Shown in pieces: positions 1 through 6,685 of a stretch of DNA of 12,051 bases. How positions within the stretch are numbered: the stretch's first letter is position 1; the number at the start of each line of letters is the position of its first letter. The DNA is taken from NCBI GenBank assembly GCA_001873285.1, contig MNYV01000070.1:5412-17462 (forward strand). Direction: 5' to 3'. This DNA is from Nitrospirae bacterium CG2_30_53_67 (GTDB lineage: Bacteria; CG2-30-53-67). Below the pieces are notes generated by a model, which ran no database searches, was not told the origin of the DNA, and saw only the letters and a list, made by a program, of their open reading frames with translations. The position numbers and the translations under genes are program-made.

Positions 1-862
1 CGAACATGCCTGAGCGCAGCGTCAGGTCCGGATTTGCCACATGGATTTCCACCTCTCCGGTGCGGGTAGCCGGGTCGAGGGTCGGATTGATCAGCGAGAT
101 TTCCCCGGAGAAGATTTTGTCGGGGAAGGCGTCCACGCGCATCTCAATGTGCATCCCCTTCCGGATATTCGGGAAGTCCCTCTCCGTGACCGTGGTCACG
201 ATCTTGAGCGTTTTGTCTGAGGAGATACGAAGCACGGGCCGGCCTGGATCGGAGAGCGAGCCCCGGTCCACGTAACGGGCCGAGACATAACCGCTGATCG
301 GGGCGAAGATCTTGTGGTCGTCCCGCAGGACCTTGAGCTGTCTGAGCTGGGCCTGGATCCCCTCGACCTGGGCCTTTGCGCTCAACTGCCGGGCCTCGGC
401 CACGTCGAGCCGCTGCTGGGACACGGCATTCATCTCAAAGAGTTTCCGGAGGCGCACAATCTCCTTTTCCGCCAGATCAAGATCCGCTTGCGCCGCGTGC
501 AGGGATGCATCCTCCTGCTGGATCTGCGCTTCGATGCCCCGGGCCTCGAGCGCCGCCAGAAGCTCCCCTCGATTCACAAAGTCCCCCTTGTCCACCTTGA
601 GGATCTCGATAATCTTTCCCGGAACCTTAGGATAGACCGTGACCTCCGCCCCCGAACGGAGATCGCCCGTCTGATCAATCACGCGGTCCAGAGATGCCGT
701 CCTCGCCGGGACCGTCTGGACCGGCACGACTTCGACTTTGCTCTCCTCGGCGGTCTTGCCCAGCCTCGCACGGACCACGTTGATCAGCGTCACGGCGGTA
801 AAAAGGAGGATGAGTATGACCGCAATCGAGATACCTCGTTTCTTGGCGTCCATAGGTTCCAT
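1..862 (-). CDS. RND/ABC efflux periplasmic adaptor (HlyD/MFP family), 3' end outside window
   Basis: Membrane-fusion adaptor that would join an inner-membrane pump to the TolC-type channel encoded just upstream. The reading frame stays open to base 1, so the C-terminus is missing. A short cytoplasmic N-terminus (MEPMDAKKRG) leads into one transmembrane anchor (ISIAVILILLFTAVTLINVV), with no lipobox. Then come a first lipoyl half (VYPKVPGKIIEILKVDKGD), an alpha-helical hairpin rich in A/E/Q/L, a second lipoyl half (IFAPISGYVSARYVDRG) and a beta-barrel segment ending in the family motif NPTLDPATRTGEVEIHVANP. I chose the ATG at 862 because AAAGGG lies about 10 bases upstream. In-frame ATGs at 910 (16 residues longer, no ribosome site) and 853 are alternatives. 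It follows tolC by about 190 bases on the same strand and is probably co-transcribed. The pump gene should lie beyond the left edge; its type cannot be told from here. Confidence 0.9.
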   Translation of the reverse strand, partial: MEPMDAKKRGISIAVILILLFTAVTLINVVRARLGKTAEESKVEVVPVQTVPARTASLDRVIDQTGDLRSGAEVTVYPKVPGKIIEILKVDKGDFVNRGELLAALEARGIEAQIQQEDASLHAAQADLDLAEKEIVRLRKLFEMNAVSQQRLDVAEARQLSAKAQVEGIQAQLRQLKVLRDDHKIFAPISGYVSARYVDRGSLSDPGRPVLRISSDKTLKIVTTVTERDFPNIRKGMHIEMRVDAFPDKIFSGEISLINPTLDPATRTGEVEIHVANPDLTLRSGMF

Positions 863-928
863 CAGTCTGAGCCCTTTCTTTAATTCAGATTCTTCTCCTC
901 TACGAGCCATCGGCCATTTGGCGGGCCA

Positions 929-977
929 CAGGGTTCGAGGATTCCAGGGTTTAAAGGATCCCAGGGTTCAAGGGTTC
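929..977. repeat. Three tandem imperfect 16-17 bp repeats
   Basis: Three imperfect copies of a unit like CAGGGTTCRAGGRTTC begin at 929, 945 and 962. They lie in the gap between the tolC-family stop codon and the adaptor start. The unit varies at a few positions (TTCGAGG, TTTAAAG, TTCAAGG). A fourth degenerate piece (GAGTGGTTCACTTGACCC) follows. There is no open reading frame here. It looks like a short intergenic repeat of the kind scattered through some bacterial genomes; its function is unknown. Confidence 0.6.
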
Positions 978-1055
978 GAGTGGTTCACTTGACCCCTCGG
1001 CCCCTTCTGCGCCGGCCGCATACCTCTACCCGCTCATTTGGAGATGATCCTCAAT

Positions 1056-2426
1056 TTATTGCTCCCTCCCCGCGCCCATGGCCCGCAGCAAAGAGGCCGA
1101 GGCCACGTTGTATCCGTACAGGGCGCCGTAGTAATGCGCCTCGGCCTGAGAGAGGAGGGTCTGCGCATCCAGGACTTCGGTGGACGTGGTCATCTGCTCC
1201 TTGTACTGCAGGTCGGTGATCCTGTAATTTTCCTTGGCCTGTTCCACGGCCCCCTTGGCGGTATCCATGTTTTTCATTGCGGTCTGAAGATCGAGATACG
1301 CCTGCTTGATCTCGATTGCGACCTTGTCTCTCAGCCGGTTTCGGGACTCCTCGGCTTTCTCCTTTTCATAGAGGGTCTGCGCCACATCGTCCCCGGTTTT
1401 CCCCCACTCGAAGAAGGTCCACTTGGCCTCAAGACCGATCAAGGCATTCTTGGTGTTGGTGAAATCGTTTCCATTGACTTCGGCGTTATCGCCCTGACGA
1501 TAGTACTCCCCGACCAGCATGACACCCGGATAGTAATGACTTCTCGCCAGCCTGACCGACTTCCCGGCCTGTTCCACGGTCACCTCCATCACGTGGACCT
1601 CGGGCCTTTTCTCCAGGCCCTGACGAAGGGACTCCTCCAGGGACGGCGCATAGGGCGTCCAGGAGAGGATATCTTCCAAAAGGAGATCATCATTGATTCC
1701 CCGTTTGAGCAGGAGATTCAGATTGGACCGGGTGAGTTCCTCTCGGTTGCCCGCCCTGACCAGTTCCTGCTCGGCATCGGCGAGCTGAACCTCGGATTTC
1801 AAGAGATCATTCCTGGGGATCATCCCTGCATCATACATGGCCTGGGCGTCCTTGAGGTGGCTTCTGAGTCTTTTCACCGCGTCTTCCGCCACGCTGCGGA
1901 AACGGCCGGCCAGAAGATGCTGGAAATAGGCCTCCTTGGTCCTGAGGATGATCTCTTCCCTGACCTCCTCCTTTTCCAGTTTAGCCGTATCCACCCCGAG
2001 TTCGGCGAGCTCGTGAGCGGTGGTCAGGGCAAAACCCGTGAAGATGGGCTGTGCAAAACCCACGGTCCACCGGTAGTTCGGTTTGCTGCCGATGATGAAT
2101 GCCGGATTGGCTCCGAAGACGGCCTCCGGGTCATCGGAGAGGCGGGTCATGCTGTAGCCGGTCTCGAATTTCGCCAGGAGATCGGCCGAGGCGCTTCGGG
2201 CACGGGCCTTTGCCGCGGCCACGGAGCTTTCGGCTATCTTGATCTCGCTGTTTTTCTCCAACGCGATCCGGACCGCCTCCTCAAGGGTGAGGTGGGAAGC
2301 CGGAGCAGACGCCTCGGCTGTTTCTTCTTTACCTTCCGGATTCGCCCCTTCTTCGGCCCCGAAGAGCGCCGGAGGGAGAGGGAGTCTGATCAGTATCCAT
2401 ACGAAAAGCCATATCCATTTTTTCAT
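1056..2426 (-). CDS. TolC-family outer-membrane efflux channel
   Basis: A 456-residue outer-membrane efflux protein of usual TolC-family length. The N-terminus is a Sec signal peptide (MKKWIWLFVWILIRLPLP, then PALFGA before EEG) with no lipobox cysteine, unlike the second channel in this window. The first outer-membrane efflux repeat starts with LTLEEAVRIALEKNSEIKIAESS (about residues 45-68), with long helices and PNYRWTVGFAQPIFTGF. The second repeat includes SHYYPGVMLVGEYY, WTFFEWGK, and a C-terminal helix with STEVLDAQTLLSQAEAHYYG. The ATG at 2426 is preceded by a purine stretch containing the G8 tract and AGG, which act as ribosome site. The start lies inside the 3' end of the upstream tetR gene, so translational coupling is likely. 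Expected role: export duct for the pump that uses the downstream adaptor. Confidence 0.93.
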   Translation of the reverse strand: MKKWIWLFVWILIRLPLPPALFGAEEGANPEGKEETAEASAPASHLTLEEAVRIALEKNSEIKIAESSVAAAKARARSASADLLAKFETGYSMTRLSDDPEAVFGANPAFIIGSKPNYRWTVGFAQPIFTGFALTTAHELAELGVDTAKLEKEEVREEIILRTKEAYFQHLLAGRFRSVAEDAVKRLRSHLKDAQAMYDAGMIPRNDLLKSEVQLADAEQELVRAGNREELTRSNLNLLLKRGINDDLLLEDILSWTPYAPSLEESLRQGLEKRPEVHVMEVTVEQAGKSVRLARSHYYPGVMLVGEYYRQGDNAEVNGNDFTNTKNALIGLEAKWTFFEWGKTGDDVAQTLYEKEKAEESRNRLRDKVAIEIKQAYLDLQTAMKNMDTAKGAVEQAKENYRITDLQYKEQMTTSTEVLDAQTLLSQAEAHYYGALYGYNVASASLLRAMGAGREQ

Positions 2427-3051
2427 TGCCTGCCCCCCCCGTTTTTGAAGCGCCGTTTAAAAATATATCCATGATCGTCTCTGCGTCAAATGGATGTCTG
2501 TCAGGACTCTCCATGTGCGCCACTAAAAAGGCTGTAGAGATACTGTCCAACGTCAGGGCTAAAAGGTAAGGATCCTGTTCTCTAAAGAGTTTCTTCTTCA
2601 TCCCGCTCTGAAAGACGCCGGCCAGTTTCTGAAGATACTCCTCATACCGTGTTCTGATCTCCTGGTCCAGGCCGGTCTTGATATGGATGGTCGCCCCCTG
2701 GGTCTCAGCGAAGTAGATGCGGACCGAATCCATATTTTCAAGAAAGACGCGGGTCTTGGCCTCCACGCAGGCCTTGAGCCTTTTCACTTCTCCGGTGCGG
2801 GTCTGAAGCACCTTCATGAGGCTAAAATGAAATTGATCAGCCGTGTCCGTAATCAGGGTCTTGTAGATCTCGTCCTTATTGGCAAAGAAATTATAGAGGG
2901 TCCCCACGGCGAATTCCGATTTCTCCGCAATCTCCTGCATGGAGGTCCCGTGAAACCCCTTTTCGGAAAAGAGCGCCAGGGCCGTTTTGAGAATCTCCGA
3001 CCGGCGCTGCCGGTATTCACGCTCTTTTCTCGGAGGCCTTGTGTTTCTCAT
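2329..3051 (-). CDS. TetR/AcrR-family transcriptional repressor (left locus)
   Basis: One-component repressor, 240 residues from this start. The N-terminal helix-turn-helix is typical: RRSEILKTALALFSEKGF, TSMQEIAEKSEFAVGTLYNF, FANKDEIY. The ligand-binding part runs to about FLNGASKTGG. The last 32 or so residues (AGNEKMDMAFRMDTDQ onward, ending in an Arg-rich tail) are read from DNA that also encodes the tolC signal peptide in another frame and do not look like a TetR C-terminus. With nine instead of eight G at 2433-2440, the protein would end as ...TGGGRQ at a TGA overlapping the tolC ATG, giving 209 residues. I prefer the ATG at 3051 (TTAGG upstream) over the in-frame ATG at 3069, which lies in the direct repeat flanking an inserted repeat. 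It probably represses its own promoter and the tolC-adaptor genes behind it. Confidence 0.9.
   Translation of the reverse strand: MRNTRPPRKEREYRQRRSEILKTALALFSEKGFHGTSMQEIAEKSEFAVGTLYNFFANKDEIYKTLITDTADQFHFSLMKVLQTRTGEVKRLKACVEAKTRVFLENMDSVRIYFAETQGATIHIKTGLDQEIRTRYEEYLQKLAGVFQSGMKKKLFREQDPYLLALTLDSISTAFLVAHMESPDRHPFDAETIMDIFLNGASKTGGAGNEKMDMAFRMDTDQTPSPSGALRGRRRGESGR
2433..2440 (-). other. G8 homopolymer at the tetR-tolC junction
   Basis: Eight consecutive G on the minus strand lie six bases upstream of the tolC ATG and inside the tetR reading frame. The tract supplies part of the tolC ribosome site. It also decides the end of TetR. Eight G gives a 98-bp overlap with tolC, nine G gives a TGA overlapping the tolC ATG, and seven G would fuse tetR in frame to tolC with no stop between them. 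Confidence 0.85.
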
Positions 3052-3079
3052 AAAATTCAACCTAACCATGATTGATGAT

Positions 3080-3218
3080 CTCGTAAAAGTCCAAAACCTC
3101 CCTCTCCCTTGATGGGAGAGGGGAAGGGTGAGGGTGGGAAATTATATGAATTCAGCCTGTTATACCCCCCCTCCCCTTCATCCCCTCCCAATAGAGGGGA
3201 AATAAAACTTTTTACGAG
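3080..3218. repeat. Non-coding repeat element, copy 1 (two hairpins, terminal inverted repeats, flanking direct repeats)
   Basis: The ends are inverted: CTCGTAAAAGT at 3080-3090 and ACTTTTTACGAG at 3207-3218. Inside are a perfect 9-bp hairpin (CCCTCTCCC 3100-3108, loop TTGAT, GGGAGAGGG 3114-3122), the G-rich segment AGGGTGAGGGTG, and a 7-bp hairpin (TCCCCTC 3181-3187, loop CCAATA, GAGGGGA 3194-3200). Near-identical direct repeats, CATRATTGATGATC at 3067-3080 and 3224-3237 (13 of 14 bases equal), flank it and look like a target-site duplication. It has no coding capacity, as in MITE-like or REP-like elements. It lies in the transcribed leader of the tetR gene to its left. A second copy of the core is at 11811-11952 in the other orientation. 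Confidence 0.7.
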
Positions 3219-3248
3219 TCAATCATAATTGATGATCCGCATAAGGAA

Positions 3249-3281
3249 TGAAATGATATTCATATTATGAATTATGATTCA
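3249..3281. promoter_or_regulatory. Probable TetR operator (overlapping TGAAT/ATTCA half-sites)
   Basis: A 33-bp AT-rich stretch centres on a perfect 7+1+7 palindrome, ATTCATATTATGAAT at 3258-3272, with TGAA and TTCA at the outer edges. On the minus strand a second palindrome, TGAAT-CATA-ATTCA, overlaps its left part, giving a ladder of half-sites. It covers the -10 element of the tetR promoter, where a TetR-family repressor commonly acts. Binding by the adjacent TetR is inferred from position and symmetry only. Confidence 0.6.
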
Positions 3282-3290
3282 ACTTGTCAA
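3262..3290 (-). promoter_or_regulatory. Sigma-70 promoter of the tetR-tolC-adaptor operon
   Basis: On the minus strand a perfect -35 box TTGACA (3290-3285) is followed after exactly 17 bases by TAATAT (3267-3262), a near-consensus -10 box. Transcription would start near 3255. This gives a leader of about 200 bases that includes the inserted repeat element before the tetR ATG. This is the strongest promoter match I found in the window. Confidence 0.7.
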
Positions 3291-3363
3291 GGGGAAAATC
3301 AGCGGTTTGCGGCCGGGCATAAAAGTTTGCAAGAGTAAAGAGAAATATGTTTAAAGAAAAATA

Positions 3364-3392
3364 TTGCTTAAATACCCCTTTTGAAATAAAAT
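3364..3392 (+). promoter_or_regulatory. Candidate sigma-70 promoter for the HD-GYP response regulator gene
   Basis: TTGCTT (3364-3369), a 17-base spacer and TAAAAT (3387-3392) fit a sigma-70 promoter with a good -10 and a weak -35. It would start transcription near 3399 and leave a leader of about 125 bases. The region is very AT-rich compared with flanking genes. No riboswitch fold was recognised in the leader. Confidence 0.35.
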
Positions 3393-3522
3393 ATATCTAA
3401 CAGCATTCAGGCAAGGCAGAGAAATTCTTTTCAAAGTATATCGCATTTAAGGGATAAGACCGTAGAAAACCGGGCGTTTTTCAATCCCACTGGATATACC
3501 GACTCCAAAAAAGGGTTGCAAG

Positions 3523-5268
3523 ATGGCCAATGATGTGCTGATCGTCAGTCCGGACCCTGCCGAAATAAAAATCCTCAAGAGTCTGTTCAGTACACGAGAT
3601 CTTAAAATCACGGATTGTTCCAATGACCAGGAGGCCTTGAAGCTCATCAAGGACAACCCGTTCTCTCTGGTCATGATTTCTCCTCTCGGAGAGGGTGTTC
3701 ACGGTCTGAGCCTCAAAAAAAATATACAGCATCTAAGACCTGAAACCGAGGTCATCCTTCTCACGAACTTCAAGACCATCCGCACGTCAGACGATGTGCT
3801 GCATTACGGCGCTTCGGATTACATCCTCCATCTCGATGATCTGCGGCGGCTCCTGATCCATTCCACCATGAAAAAGGGCCTGGAAACCCCGGAAGATCCG
3901 GAAGAGATGCGGATCAAGGATTTTTTCTTCAACCTCACGGATCTTCTGGTCGGCATCCTTGAGATTGATGATAAATATTTTTCAGGCAACACCCATACGG
4001 TCATGAAGCTTTCACGGCAGATTGCGGAGAGAATGGGATTGAACAGAAAAATGATCGATTCCATCACCCTTGGAAGCCTTCTGCGTGATCTCGGAAAGAT
4101 CGGGGTCAAGCAGCAGATTTTAAACGAGACCAGAGAGCTGACGGAAGACGAACTCATGAGCATCAAGGACCACTGCCAGACCAGCCTGAAATTACTGAAA
4201 AGGCTGAACCTCCCCTGGCGGGTTGATCAGGTCATCCAGCACCACCATGAAAGCTACGATGGGAGCGGGTATCCTTCGGGACTCAAGGGACGCGAGATCC
4301 CGCTCGGCGCCCGAATCCTCTCCGTGGTCGACTCTTACGTGGCCATGACCACCGACCGTCCCTACCGGAAGGCCATGAACGGAGATTCGGCGGTGGAAGA
4401 GATCCAACAGAAAGCCGGAACCATTTACGATCCGGAGGTGGTTGAGATCTTTCTAAGCGTCATTCAGGAAGACTGGAAACGGAATGCCGACAGCAAGGAG
4501 CGCCTCCTGGTGGTGGATGATGAAAAGTACATACAGACCCTGATCAAACTTCACATGGTCAACGAAGGCTTCGAAGTCATGACCGCGGAAAACGGCGCCG
4601 AGGCCATCATGCTCATCAAACAAAAAAGACCCAGCCTGATTGTCTCGGACGTGGAGATGCCGCTCATGGATGGATATACCCTGTGCAGGGCCCTGTCTCA
4701 GGACCCGGCATTCAGTGATATCCCCTTCATCTTCCTCTCCTCCCATAAGGATCCCGATGACCGTATCCAGGGATTAAGGCTCGGCGCCATGGATTACATC
4801 ACGAAACCCTTCGACCTGGAAGAACTTTCCCTGAAGATCAACACCCTTCTAAAAAGAGAGAAGAAGATCCGCCGGGATCCGGACAAGGAAAGTGGGATCA
4901 AGGGACGGCTTGAAGACATGCCGCTCCAGGATATTGCCCAGATACTGAATCTCGGTCTGAAAACCGCCAAGGTTGAGATCCATCCGGACACCGAAGAAAA
5001 CCATGGAGAGGTCTTCTTTTCCCGTGGCGAGGTGACCGCTGCATACACCGACGGTCTCGACGGCGAGAAGGCCTTCAACCGGATGCTCCACTGGAACGCC
5101 GGGAATTTCAAAATCAGGCACGGCATTCAGTCCAAGGTGATGAATATCGCAAAGACGACCATGGGCCTCCTGATGGACGGGGTCAAGTTGATCGACGAAG
5201 AAAACCGGGACCGGGATATGCAGACAACAGAGGAGAGACTCCCCTCCGGCGGATCCTCTGCACGATGA
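3523..5268 (+). CDS. Orphan response regulator: pseudo-receiver, HD-GYP, receiver, DUF4388
   Basis: A 581-residue cytoplasmic signalling protein with no neighbouring histidine kinase. Residues 1-118 form a receiver-like domain whose phospho-acceptor site reads SLVMISPLGEG, lacking the aspartate, so it is probably degenerate. Residues 130-320 are an HD-GYP domain, the family that hydrolyses cyclic-di-GMP. Visible ligand positions are H158, D189, K192, H217, H241, H242 and D270, with the GYP motif at 249-251. The defining His-Asp pair is Arg188-Asp189 (SLLRDLGKIGV), so one metal ligand is lost. Residues 327-446 are an intact receiver (D332, D333, phospho-acceptor D376, S406, K428). Residues 458-555 resemble DUF4388/PATAN (KGRLEDMPLQDIAQILN ... 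GEVFFSRGEVTAAYTDG). The start follows AAAAGGG by 7 bases. It converges with the right efflux operon. It may have reduced or no phosphodiesterase activity and act through binding instead; this is inference. Confidence 0.9.
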   Translation: MANDVLIVSPDPAEIKILKSLFSTRDLKITDCSNDQEALKLIKDNPFSLVMISPLGEGVHGLSLKKNIQHLRPETEVILLTNFKTIRTSDDVLHYGASDYILHLDDLRRLLIHSTMKKGLETPEDPEEMRIKDFFFNLTDLLVGILEIDDKYFSGNTHTVMKLSRQIAERMGLNRKMIDSITLGSLLRDLGKIGVKQQILNETRELTEDELMSIKDHCQTSLKLLKRLNLPWRVDQVIQHHHESYDGSGYPSGLKGREIPLGARILSVVDSYVAMTTDRPYRKAMNGDSAVEEIQQKAGTIYDPEVVEIFLSVIQEDWKRNADSKERLLVVDDEKYIQTLIKLHMVNEGFEVMTAENGAEAIMLIKQKRPSLIVSDVEMPLMDGYTLCRALSQDPAFSDIPFIFLSSHKDPDDRIQGLRLGAMDYITKPFDLEELSLKINTLLKREKKIRRDPDKESGIKGRLEDMPLQDIAQILNLGLKTAKVEIHPDTEENHGEVFFSRGEVTAAYTDGLDGEKAFNRMLHWNAGNFKIRHGIQSKVMNIAKTTMGLLMDGVKLIDEENRDRDMQTTEERLPSGGSSAR

Positions 5269-5274
5269 CGTCAT
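5265..5274. other. ATGACGTCAT palindrome in the 9-bp convergent gap
   Basis: A perfect 10-bp palindrome starts within the last codons of the response-regulator gene and runs into the 9-bp gap before the stop codon of the outer-membrane lipoprotein gene. There is no T-run or long stem, so it is not an intrinsic terminator. The two transcripts must overlap at their 3' ends unless termination occurs inside coding DNA. Confidence 0.5.
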
Positions 5275-5277
5275 GGT

Positions 5278-6684
5278 TCACTCACCGCCGCCGCCCAATA
5301 CCGCGTACATCCTCACCTGGTTTGCGAACTTGGCCAGACGGAGGGTGACAAGCCCCTGCTGCGCCGCATAGAGGGATCGCTCAGCCTCCAGGACACCGAG
5401 GTAGCTGTCAATCCCCTTGGCATAGCGTTGACTTGAGAGGCGATAGGTTTCTGCGACCGCATCCACGAGAGATTGCTGCGCCGAGACCTGCTGATTGATG
5501 CCGCCCTGCACGGCAAGGGCATCGGCCGCCTCCCTGAAGGCCGTCTGGATGGTCTTCTCATATTGGGCCAGGGCGATTTCCCGATCCGTCTTGCTGATCC
5601 TGTACGCGGCCCAGGTCCGGGCATCAAAAATCGGCGCCGTGATCTGCGGGGTGAAGCTCCATGCCTCGGTCCCGGAGCCGAAAAGACCGGACAGCTCGTC
5701 GCTTGCGGTTCCCACTGAGGTCGTCAGAGAAATGCGGGGAAAAAATGCCGCCCTGGCCGCGCCGATAAAGGCGTAGGCCCCTTTCAGTTGATGTTCCGCC
5801 GCCATGATATCCGGCCGTCGCAACAGCGCCTCGGAGGAGAGCCCCGGCGAAATCTCCCGGGGCGGAGTGATGCTCTCCAGGTCCGCCGGCAGCAGTTCCT
5901 CCGGCGCCGGTGTGCCGGCCAGAAGGTTCAAAGCGTTTTGGTCCTGGGCCTCCAGTTGCGTGTAGCGGGCGGCATCTCCCCGAGCCGTATCCAGTGTGAT
6001 TTGCGCCCGATTCAGATCCAGTCCAGACGCGACACCAACGTCATATCGCTTTTGAACTAAACCGTATGCGTCCTGTTGGGTCTCCAGGGCGGACCGGGCC
6101 AGTTTGAGATTTTCCCGGTCGGCGGCAAGGGTCAGGTAAACCCTGGCCACCTCGGAGACCAGGGCAATCTGTGCGCTGCGGCGGGCCTCATCCGTGGCCA
6201 GATACGTCTCCAGGGCCCGGTCTTTGAGGCTGCGGATACGGCCGAAAAAGTCAAGCTCCCATGAGCTGATACCAAGCTTGACATCATACCGCTCGATGGT
6301 CAATGCTTGCGGGAAACCCATGACATTGGCAGGGGTCCGTTGTTTGCTTCCCGTTGCCGTCCCATTGACCGACGGGAACAGCTCGGCCCGTTGTACGCCG
6401 TACAGGGCCCGCGCCCTTTCCACGTTCAGGGCGGCGACCCGCAGATCTCGATTGTTGTTCAGAGCCATCTCGATAATCTTTTGCAGTTTTGGGTCGGTGA
6501 AAAACTCCTGCCGCGAGAGCTCCGGGATTTTCGCTGCTCCGGAGGCCGCCTGCGCCTTCTCGTAGGCCGATCCCTGCGGCCACTGGTCCGGGATCGGCGC
6601 CAAGGGCTGGGTATATTTCGGGGCCAGGGTACAGCCGCCCATGAAAACGAACACGCCCAGTATAACTACTATCTTTCTTCTCAT
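5278..6684 (-). CDS. RND efflux outer-membrane lipoprotein (OprM/NodT family)
   Basis: A 468-residue outer-membrane channel, third component of the tripartite pump. The N-terminus is a lipoprotein signal (MRRKIVVILGVFVFMGGC), with Cys18 as lipidation site followed by TLAPKYTQP, a familiar OprM-family start. Two outer-membrane efflux repeats follow. The first has LNNNRDLRVAALNVERARA and YDVKLGISSWELDFFGRIRS. The second has LLRRPDIMAAEHQLKGAYA, GAARAAFFPRISLTTSVG and WSFTPQITAPIFDA, plus a final helix with YLGVLEAERSLYAAQQGLV. I chose the ATG at 6684 because AGGAGG lies 9 bases upstream and it begins the signal peptide directly. The frame is open further upstream but only into pump coding DNA. 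The pump gene's TAA ends one base before this ATG, so translation is likely coupled. Confidence 0.94.
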   Translation of the reverse strand: MRRKIVVILGVFVFMGGCTLAPKYTQPLAPIPDQWPQGSAYEKAQAASGAAKIPELSRQEFFTDPKLQKIIEMALNNNRDLRVAALNVERARALYGVQRAELFPSVNGTATGSKQRTPANVMGFPQALTIERYDVKLGISSWELDFFGRIRSLKDRALETYLATDEARRSAQIALVSEVARVYLTLAADRENLKLARSALETQQDAYGLVQKRYDVGVASGLDLNRAQITLDTARGDAARYTQLEAQDQNALNLLAGTPAPEELLPADLESITPPREISPGLSSEALLRRPDIMAAEHQLKGAYAFIGAARAAFFPRISLTTSVGTASDELSGLFGSGTEAWSFTPQITAPIFDARTWAAYRISKTDREIALAQYEKTIQTAFREAADALAVQGGINQQVSAQQSLVDAVAETYRLSSQRYAKGIDSYLGVLEAERSLYAAQQGLVTLRLAKFANQVRMYAVLGGGGE

Positions 6685-6685
6685 G

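Noticed and set aside
929-977. CRISPR array
   Set aside because: The units are contiguous, about 16-17 bp and degenerate, with no spacers and no cas genes nearby.
1038-2474. A 478-codon open frame on the plus strand opposite the tolC-family gene
   Set aside because: It mirrors the minus-strand gene almost end to end, has no recognisable domain and a composition typical of an antisense shadow of GC-rich coding DNA. The minus-strand frame has a signal peptide and TolC-family motifs.
3100-3122. Intrinsic terminator formed by the CCCTCTCCC/GGGAGAGGG hairpin
   Set aside because: No T-run follows the stem on either strand, and the same hairpin recurs in a second repeat copy, so it is better read as part of a repeat element.
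3310-3345. Sigma-54 style promoter, GGGCATAAAAGTTTGCA upstream of the HD-GYP gene
   Set aside because: The GG and GC elements are 11 bases apart instead of the strict 10, and the rest of the -24 box is poor.
3400-3522. Cyclic-di-GMP riboswitch in the leader of the HD-GYP gene
   Set aside because: I looked for the GEMM core (GACGCAAAGCC-like and CACAGGGCAAACC-like segments) and found neither.
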